Shown here: positions 16,864-20,807 of the stretch, piece by piece | How the letters are laid out: the number at the start of each line of letters is the position of its first letter | Numbering within the stretch: position 1 is the stretch's first letter | Source of the DNA: JAJDIA01 sp031555735 | Lineage (GTDB): Bacteria; Bacteroidota; Bacteroidia; Bacteroidales; Tannerellaceae | Assembly (NCBI GenBank): GCA_031555735.1 | Contig: JAVBUE010000051.1 | Location: 1-20,807 of the forward strand | Direction of reading: 5' to 3' | DNA length: 20,807 nt | Position numbers and translations under genes: made by a program | The notes under the pieces: model-generated | The model's input: the letters and a program-made list of their open reading frames with translations, nothing else | What the model was told of the DNA's origin: nothing | Databases searched by the model: none

Positions 16864-16902
16864 AAAGCCGCCGTCCTTTGTAAGGGATGGCGGCTTTCTT
16901 TT
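16864..16902 (+). terminator. Rho-independent terminator after the DUF1080 gene
   Basis: AAAGCCGCC (16864-16872) pairs with GGCGGCTTT (16889-16897), and the stem extends inward through a G.U and further pairs to a short loop near 16878-16883. It is followed by CTTTT. It lies 27 bp past the stop codon and ends the oxidoreductase-DUF1080 operon. Confidence 0.88.
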
Positions 16903-16971
16903 CAATGTACAGCGACAATAATCCGTTCCCGCAAACGTTATATATACGGGGACTTAACCCCCTTCCCTGTT

Positions 16972-17958
16972 ATGCATAAAGTGATTACAACCCTATTGAT
17001 CCTTTCCCTTGCCGTCAGTTGCAGCGCACAGGGAAGCAGTTCGTATGCCGATGCCGATCCCGTGACCATCCGCCGGTTCGACAAGGAACTGTTGCGGTTG
17101 ATCGAAACGGACGATCCGGCGCAGGAAGCGACGCTCCGTCAATCCTACCCCCTCATGCTTGACCTGCTGGGCAAGGGCGTGCTCAATATGCAAAGTCCGG
17201 ACGCGCCGGGTTTCTTCGACAAACTGGTGAACTATTTCTCCGAACCCACCCTGAAAAGACTTTATACGGAAGCCATCGCCCAATACGATTCCATTGGCGA
17301 TATCGAAAAGGAACTCGGACAGGCTTTTGCCTACTGCAAGGACCAGTTGCCGGGCTTCCGGCAGCCGGCGGTGTATATGCATGTGTCCGGTTTCAGCCAG
17401 AATATCCTGACCGGCGAAGGAGTCCTCTCCCTCTCGATCGACAAATACATGGGATACGACTATCCTTTATACGCTGATTTCTTCTATCCCTACCAACGGC
17501 TGAAAATGCAACGCGCGCAGATCGTCCCCGACTACCTCACCGGCTGGTTGATGACCGAGTATCCCTTCAAAGGCAAGGAAGCCGTACTGCTCGACCGCAT
17601 GGTATATGAAGGCGCACTGAAATACCTGGTTGCCGCCGCTATTCCCGGACGTACACCCGCGCAACTGCTCGGCATGACGGAGGCGTCCTATGACTGGTGC
17701 CTGCAACAGGAGGCCAAGATCTGGAAAACCATCGTCGAACGCAAGCACCTCTATACGCCCGACCGGGTCACTACCTCCCGCTATTTGGACGACGAGCCCG
17801 CCACCTTCCTCTCCGACCAGGCTCCGGGTAATATCGGCACATTCATCGGTTGGCAGATCGTTGCCCGCTATATGGAAGAAACAAAGGCGGCACCTGCCAC
17901 CCTCCTGCAAAACGGGAACGCGCAGGAGATCCTTGCGCAATCCAAATACAAACCGTAA
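16972..17958 (+). CDS. GldB-like lipoprotein
   Basis: The protein has 328 residues from the ATG at 16972. The frame is open from 16858, but those extra codons run through the upstream terminator hairpin, so the internal start is chosen. The signal peptide MHKVITTLLILSLAVSC ends in a lipobox with Cys17. The body resembles the GldB family of Bacteroidetes: FDKELLRLI near the start, YPLMLDLLGKGVL, IEKELGQAFAYCKDQLPGF, then HVSGFSQNILTGEGVLSLSIDKYMGYDYPLYADFFYPYQRLKMQRAQIVPD, and a C-terminal GTFIGWQIVARYM...AQEILAQSKYKP. GldB is an essential gliding lipoprotein in Flavobacterium, but homologues persist in non-gliding gut Bacteroidales, where the role is unclear. It follows a terminator, so it is probably its own unit. 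No clear promoter was recognised. Confidence 0.8.
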   Translation: MHKVITTLLILSLAVSCSAQGSSSYADADPVTIRRFDKELLRLIETDDPAQEATLRQSYPLMLDLLGKGVLNMQSPDAPGFFDKLVNYFSEPTLKRLYTEAIAQYDSIGDIEKELGQAFAYCKDQLPGFRQPAVYMHVSGFSQNILTGEGVLSLSIDKYMGYDYPLYADFFYPYQRLKMQRAQIVPDYLTGWLMTEYPFKGKEAVLLDRMVYEGALKYLVAAAIPGRTPAQLLGMTEASYDWCLQQEAKIWKTIVERKHLYTPDRVTTSRYLDDEPATFLSDQAPGNIGTFIGWQIVARYMEETKAAPATLLQNGNAQEILAQSKYKP

Positions 17959-17968
17959 ACACCCCTAT

Positions 17969-18004
17969 AAAAAAAGACCCGCTCTATTCTCACGAACAAA
18001 GCGG
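17969..18004 (-). terminator. Intrinsic terminator with GUGA tetraloop
   Basis: On the minus strand, CCGCTTTGTTC (18004-17994) pairs with GAATAGAGCGG (17989-17979) over 11 positions, with two G.U wobbles. The loop is GTGA, a GNRA-type tetraloop. Seven T follow almost at once (17975-17969). On the plus strand the two wobbles would become A/C mismatches and no T-tract follows, so the structure is directional. Confidence 0.8.
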
Positions 18005-18083
18005 ATAGCCTAATTAAACTTAAATCTAATACCATGAAAAACACTATATCTTATTAACATCCTGTCCGTGAAAAAGTTCACGA

Positions 18084-18105
18084 GAATATGAAATATTTCA
18101 TATTC
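18084..18105. repeat. Perfect 22-bp palindrome
   Basis: GAATATGAAAT (18084-18094) is followed directly by its exact reverse complement ATTTCATATTC (18095-18105). It begins a few bases inside the predicted start of the non-coding RNA. It could be an operator for that promoter or a 5' hairpin of the RNA. The sequence cannot decide between them. Confidence 0.7.
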
Positions 18106-18114
18106 ATGCCACTA

Positions 18115-18145
18115 CAAAGCTAAAATTCCTGTCCGATCCGGAAAA
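18115..18145 (-). promoter_or_regulatory. Minus-strand promoter for the intergenic non-coding RNA
   Basis: On the minus strand, TTTT (18145-18142) is followed after 19 bp by TAGCTTTG (18122-18115). The -7 box is a full TAnnTTTG match, the -33 box matches three of four positions, and the spacing is in the usual range. Confidence 0.6.
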
Positions 18146-18205
18146 AGGATACTGTCCCATTATGGAAAGATACACCTGTTGTTATTCCTACAGCGGCACA
18201 AAGAA

Positions 18206-18406
18206 ATCTACCGTCAACCACCTGATAATCTGTTGTCAACATATAGAGGATCTGTTGTCAACATTCGTATGCCCTGTTCTCTCCACTTAGATGGAGTCTT
18301 TTCTTCACCTTGGTGGAGCCTTTTCTTCACCCAGGTGGAGCCTTCTCTTCACCAAGGTGGCGTAACCATTCCACCATGGTAGAGTAATCCCTCCGCATGG
18401 GTGGAG
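18206..18406. repeat. Tandem array with exact 22-bp period, carrying six 16-bp imperfect palindromes
   Basis: Units begin at 18206, 18228, 18250, 18272, 18294, 18316, 18338, 18360 and 18382, with no indels. The left three share ATCT-n3-GTCAAC; two of them share ATCTGTTGTCAACAT. The right part holds six 16-bp dyads at 18281, 18303, 18325, 18347, 18369 and 18391, of the form CTTCAC-NNNN-GTGGAG (four central bases TTAG, CTTG, CCAG, CAAG, CATG, ATGG) separated by 6-bp spacers. In the units at 18303, 18325 and 18347 the third pair is T opposite G, which would be a U.G pair in a plus-strand RNA but a C/A mismatch in a minus-strand RNA. There are no unique spacers as in CRISPR. Confidence 0.85.
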
Positions 18407-18533
18407 CGCGAAAAACAATAGTAAGAAGGTATTACTTCCTCTATATGTTGCCAATAGACCTACCTAATATTGCCATTAAAAAGACGAGGGGATAAAACGA
18501 AGAGAGCCGGTGGAAGGACATCAGCACAGAAAG

Positions 18534-18571
18534 AAAAAAAAGAGGATGCGCCGTTTCGACACATCCTCTTT
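18534..18571 (-). terminator. Rho-independent terminator of the methylmalonyl-CoA mutase operon
   Basis: On the minus strand AAAGAGGATG (18571-18562) pairs perfectly with CATCCTCTTT (18548-18539), enclosing a 13-nt loop, and runs into a T-tract of eight (18541-18534). It lies 34 bp past the mutB stop. Confidence 0.9.
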
Positions 18572-18605
18572 TCACTTACTTACGGACAAGCCGTTCGTAC
18601 CCGTA

Positions 18606-20753
18606 TCAGTCTTGCAACAGGATATCCATGATCTGGACAGCCGCTTTAGCAACGGATGTACCCGGTCCAAAGATGGCGGCAACACCGGCTTTGTACAGGT
18701 AATCATAGTCCTGAGCCGGGATCACGCCACCGGCGATCACGATGATATCCGGGCGTCCCAGCTTCTGCAGTTCTTCGATCACTTGCGGAACCAGTGTTTT
18801 ATGACCGGCAGCGAGTGAAGAGACCCCCATCACATGCACATCGTTCTCAACCGCCTGGCGGGCAGCTTCGGCAGGAGTCTGGAACAACGGTCCCATATCC
18901 ACGTCGAATCCGCAGTCGGCATAACCGGTAGCGACCACTTTGGCGCCACGGTCGTGTCCGTCCTGCCCCATCTTCGCGATCATGATACGTGGCTGGCGGC
19001 CTTCCTTTTTGGCAAACTTCTCGGTCAGCTCGCAAGCATTGACAAAGTCTGCGTCTTTCTTTGTTTCTGATGAATACACGCCTGAAATAGTTCTGATGAT
19101 TGCTTTATAACGTCCGGCAATTGCTTCGCAAGCGTCGGAGATTTCACCTAAGGAAGCACGCAGGCCGGCCGCTTTCACCGCCAGTTCCAACAAGTTGCCT
19201 TTACCGGTGCGGGCACACTCGGTGATCTCGGCCAGGGCGGCTTTGACGGCATCGTTGTCGCGTTTGGCACGCAGGTCCTGCAGGCGTTCGATCTGTTCGA
19301 TACGTACTGCCGTATTGTCGATTTCGAGGATATCGATCGGATCTTCTTTCTCCAGACGATATTTGTTCACACCCACGATAGTCTGCACACCGGAGTCGAT
19401 ACGTGCCTGTGTACGGGCAGCCGCTTCTTCGATACGCATCTTCGGCAGGCCGGTTTCGATGGCTTTCGCCATACCGCCCATGCTTTCGATCTCCTGGATC
19501 AGCGCCCAGCCTTTCTGTACCAGTTCGTTGGTCAGTGTTTCCACATAGTAAGAACCGGCCCACGGGTCGATCTCCTTACAGATATGCGTTTCTTCCTGGA
19601 TATAGATCTGGGTGTTACGTGCGATACGGGCAGAGAAGTCGGTCGGCAACGCGATCGCTTCGTCCAATGCGTTGGTATGCAGTGACTGTGTATGTCCGAG
19701 GGCGGCAGCCATCGCTTCGATACAGGTACGTCCCACGTTGTTGAACGGATCCTGCTCGGTCAGCGACCAGCCGGACGTCTGGCTGTGCGTACGCAGCGCC
19801 AGTGATTTCGGGTTCTTCGCGCCGAAGCTCTTCACGATCTTCGCCCACAACATACGGGCGGCACGCATCTTGGCGATTTCCATGAAATGGTTCATACCGA
19901 TCGCCCAGAAGAACGACAGGCGCGGAGCGAACGCATCCACATCGATACCGGCGTTGATACCGGCACGGAGGTATTCCATCCCGTCGCACAAGGTATAAGC
20001 CATTTCGATATCCGCCGTAGCGCCGGCTTCCTGCATGTGGTAACCGGAGATAGAGATCGAGTTGAATTTCGGCATCTTCTGCGAGGTATATTCGAAGATA
20101 TCAGCGATGATTTTCATCGAAAATTCGGGCGGATAAATATAGGTATTACGCACCATGAATTCTTTCAGGATATCGTTCTGGATCGTTCCCGCCATTTCTT
20201 CCAGCTTGGCGCCCTGTTCCAGACCGGCGTTGATATAGAAAGCCAGTACGGGGAGTACGGCGCCGTTCATGGTCATGGATACAGACATCTGGCTGAGGGG
20301 GATACCGTCGAACAGCACCTTCATATTCTCCAGCGAGCAGATCGACACACCGGCCTTACCTACGTCGCCCACCACCCGTTCGTGGTCGGCATCATAGCCA
20401 CGGTGTGTGGCAAGGTCGAAAGCAACCGACAAACCCTTCTGTCCGGAAGCGAGGTTACGGCGATAGAAGGCGTTCGATTCTTCGGCGGTGGAGAACCCGG
20501 CATACTGGCGGATCGTCCAGGGGCGCATGGCATACATACCGGTATAAGGTCCACGCAGGAACGGAGGCACACCCGATGCATAGCTCAGATGCTCCATACC
20601 TTCGAGGTCTTCCTTTGTATATACAGACTTCACCTGGATTTGTTCCGGTGTGTTCCAGTTGGCGGCAATACCATTTGCTTTTGCCCATTCGGCGCCATTG
20701 GTGGCGGCAAAACCGGCATTCTTAATATCGATGTTCTTGAAATTTGGTCTCAT
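18606..20753 (-). CDS. mutB: Methylmalonyl-CoA mutase large (alpha) subunit
   Basis: The protein has 715 residues, the usual length. It interconverts succinyl-CoA and (R)-methylmalonyl-CoA using adenosylcobalamin, on the succinate-to-propionate route of Bacteroidetes. The N-terminal catalytic TIM barrel includes YTGMYAMRPWTIRQYAGFSTAEESNAFYRRNLASGQKGLSVAFDLATHRGYD (substrate-binding signature) and later RTHSQTSGWSLTEQDPFNNVGRT. The C-terminal cobalamin-binding domain (about 585-715) carries the base-off motif DGHDRG (D598, H600, G603), followed by GVSSLAAGHK and IVIAGGVIP, so it is the B12-binding, active subunit. The start has an AGAAG ribosome-binding-like sequence upstream and lies 10 bp after the small-subunit stop. 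Confidence 0.97.
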   Translation of the reverse strand: MRPNFKNIDIKNAGFAATNGAEWAKANGIAANWNTPEQIQVKSVYTKEDLEGMEHLSYASGVPPFLRGPYTGMYAMRPWTIRQYAGFSTAEESNAFYRRNLASGQKGLSVAFDLATHRGYDADHERVVGDVGKAGVSICSLENMKVLFDGIPLSQMSVSMTMNGAVLPVLAFYINAGLEQGAKLEEMAGTIQNDILKEFMVRNTYIYPPEFSMKIIADIFEYTSQKMPKFNSISISGYHMQEAGATADIEMAYTLCDGMEYLRAGINAGIDVDAFAPRLSFFWAIGMNHFMEIAKMRAARMLWAKIVKSFGAKNPKSLALRTHSQTSGWSLTEQDPFNNVGRTCIEAMAAALGHTQSLHTNALDEAIALPTDFSARIARNTQIYIQEETHICKEIDPWAGSYYVETLTNELVQKGWALIQEIESMGGMAKAIETGLPKMRIEEAAARTQARIDSGVQTIVGVNKYRLEKEDPIDILEIDNTAVRIEQIERLQDLRAKRDNDAVKAALAEITECARTGKGNLLELAVKAAGLRASLGEISDACEAIAGRYKAIIRTISGVYSSETKKDADFVNACELTEKFAKKEGRQPRIMIAKMGQDGHDRGAKVVATGYADCGFDVDMGPLFQTPAEAARQAVENDVHVMGVSSLAAGHKTLVPQVIEELQKLGRPDIIVIAGGVIPAQDYDYLYKAGVAAIFGPGTSVAKAAVQIMDILLQD

Positions 20754-20763
20754 AATGCTTCTT

Positions 20764-20807
20764 TTAAATACCCAGTTTACCGTTAAACGCTTTCAGTGTT
20801 TCAAGCA
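20764..20807 (-). CDS. mutA: Methylmalonyl-CoA mutase small (beta) subunit, C-terminal end only
   Basis: The minus strand ends a reading frame LETLKAFNGKLGI at a TAA (20766-20764), 10 bp ahead of the mutB start. Too little is inside the window for a family match on its own. The assignment rests on the fixed mutA-mutB gene order in Bacteroidetes and the very close spacing. Confidence 0.7.
   Translation of the reverse strand, partial: LETLKAFNGKLGI

Larger units (their letters stand above)
17969..18108 (-). ncRNA. Predicted intergenic non-coding RNA of about 140 nt
   Basis: A minus-strand promoter (18115-18145) predicts a start near 18108, and a strong minus-strand terminator ends at about 17969. 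The predicted RNA opens with a self-complementary segment (18105-18084), then a 6-bp hairpin CGTGAA-CTTT-TTCACG (18082-18067), then an AT-rich single-stranded-looking segment that includes CATGGTATTAGATTTAAG, and the terminator hairpin. No plausible reading frame exists on that strand. Downstream on the minus strand is only the 3' end of the convergent gldB-like gene, so this is not a leader for an adjacent gene. The AT-rich segment seems familiar to me as a recurring Bacteroidales intergenic sequence, but I cannot verify this. The family is not assigned. Confidence 0.6.
17959..18605. other. 647-bp intergenic region without a supported protein gene
   Basis: From left to right it holds the predicted minus-strand non-coding RNA (17969-18108) and its promoter (18115-18145), a stretch with no recognised signal (about 18146-18205), the 22-bp period array (18206-18406), a second stretch with nothing I can assign (18407-18533, apart from one GTGGAAGGA word near 18512), and the mutase terminator (18534-18571). 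Open frames crossing it are short, and the array period is not a multiple of three, which argues against coding. Confidence 0.7.

Noticed and set aside
16948..16961. Small GGGG/CCCC hairpin ahead of the gldB-like gene as a regulator
   Set aside because: Only four base pairs, with no supporting element around it; most likely chance.
18034..18057. Short leader-peptide frame MKNTISY on the plus strand
   Set aside because: The directional terminator and promoter indicate a minus-strand RNA. No plus-strand gene lies downstream for it to control and no ribosome-binding sequence is evident.
18179..18382. 67-codon plus-strand open frame across the tandem array
   Set aside because: The frame runs through a 22-bp repeat that is not a multiple of three, has no recognisable domain, and is explained by the array.
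18206..18406. CRISPR array
   Set aside because: Units are continuous, degenerate 22-bp repeats with only 6 bp between dyads. There are no unique 30-bp spacers and no cas gene in the window.
19887..20786. 299-codon plus-strand frame opposite mutB
   Set aside because: It is a shadow of the methylmalonyl-CoA mutase gene, with a His/Gly/Arg-rich translation and no domain.

Overview
This window reads as chromosome of a gut-type Bacteroidales bacterium, most likely Parabacteroides or a close relative. The evidence is an ECF sigma/FecR/SusC-SusD locus, a GldB-like lipoprotein, methylmalonyl-CoA mutase genes, and promoter-like sequences of the Bacteroidetes kind (TTTG, about 20 bp, then TAnnTTTG) rather than the E. 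coli -35/-10 pattern. The species is an inference.

Layout. The left edge (1-179, minus) is the 5' part of a helix-turn-helix, transposase OrfA-like gene. A short intergenic block follows with repeated GTGGAAGGA words. A minus-strand pair comes next: holB (DNA polymerase III delta') and a small Dabb-domain lipoprotein. Back-to-back promoters separate holB from a plus-strand lemA / M48 membrane protease pair. A PIN-PhoH ATPase gene follows and ends in a strong terminator.

Positions 5095-11959 hold a nutrient uptake locus: ECF sigma factor, FecR-type anti-sigma factor, a SusC/RagA TonB-dependent receptor with an N-terminal STN signalling domain, and its SusD/RagB lipoprotein, closed by a terminator. 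The leader between fecR and susC carries a well-formed minus-strand promoter and terminator that together predict a cis-antisense small RNA of about 74 nt. A second transcription unit (12094-16902) encodes an exported Gfo/Idh/MocA oxidoreductase and a large exported protein with HEAT-like repeats and two DUF1080 (3-keto-disaccharide hydrolase) domains. Together the two units look like capture and import of a glycoside followed by cleavage through a 3-keto intermediate. No classical glycoside hydrolase is present.

After a GldB-like lipoprotein gene there are about 650 bp without a protein gene (17959-18605), and they are rich in structure. They contain a predicted minus-strand non-coding RNA of about 140 nt with its own promoter and a G.U-containing, GNRA-loop terminator; a perfect 22-bp palindrome near its 5' end; and a roughly 200-bp tandem array with an exact 22-bp period, six units of which contain a 16-bp imperfect palindrome. 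The right edge is the minus-strand methylmalonyl-CoA mutase operon: the large subunit is complete and only the last codons of the small subunit are in the window.

The most notable observations are the antisense RNA at susC, the intergenic non-coding RNA, the 22-bp palindrome array, and the linkage of a SusCD system to the keto-glycoside type of enzymes.
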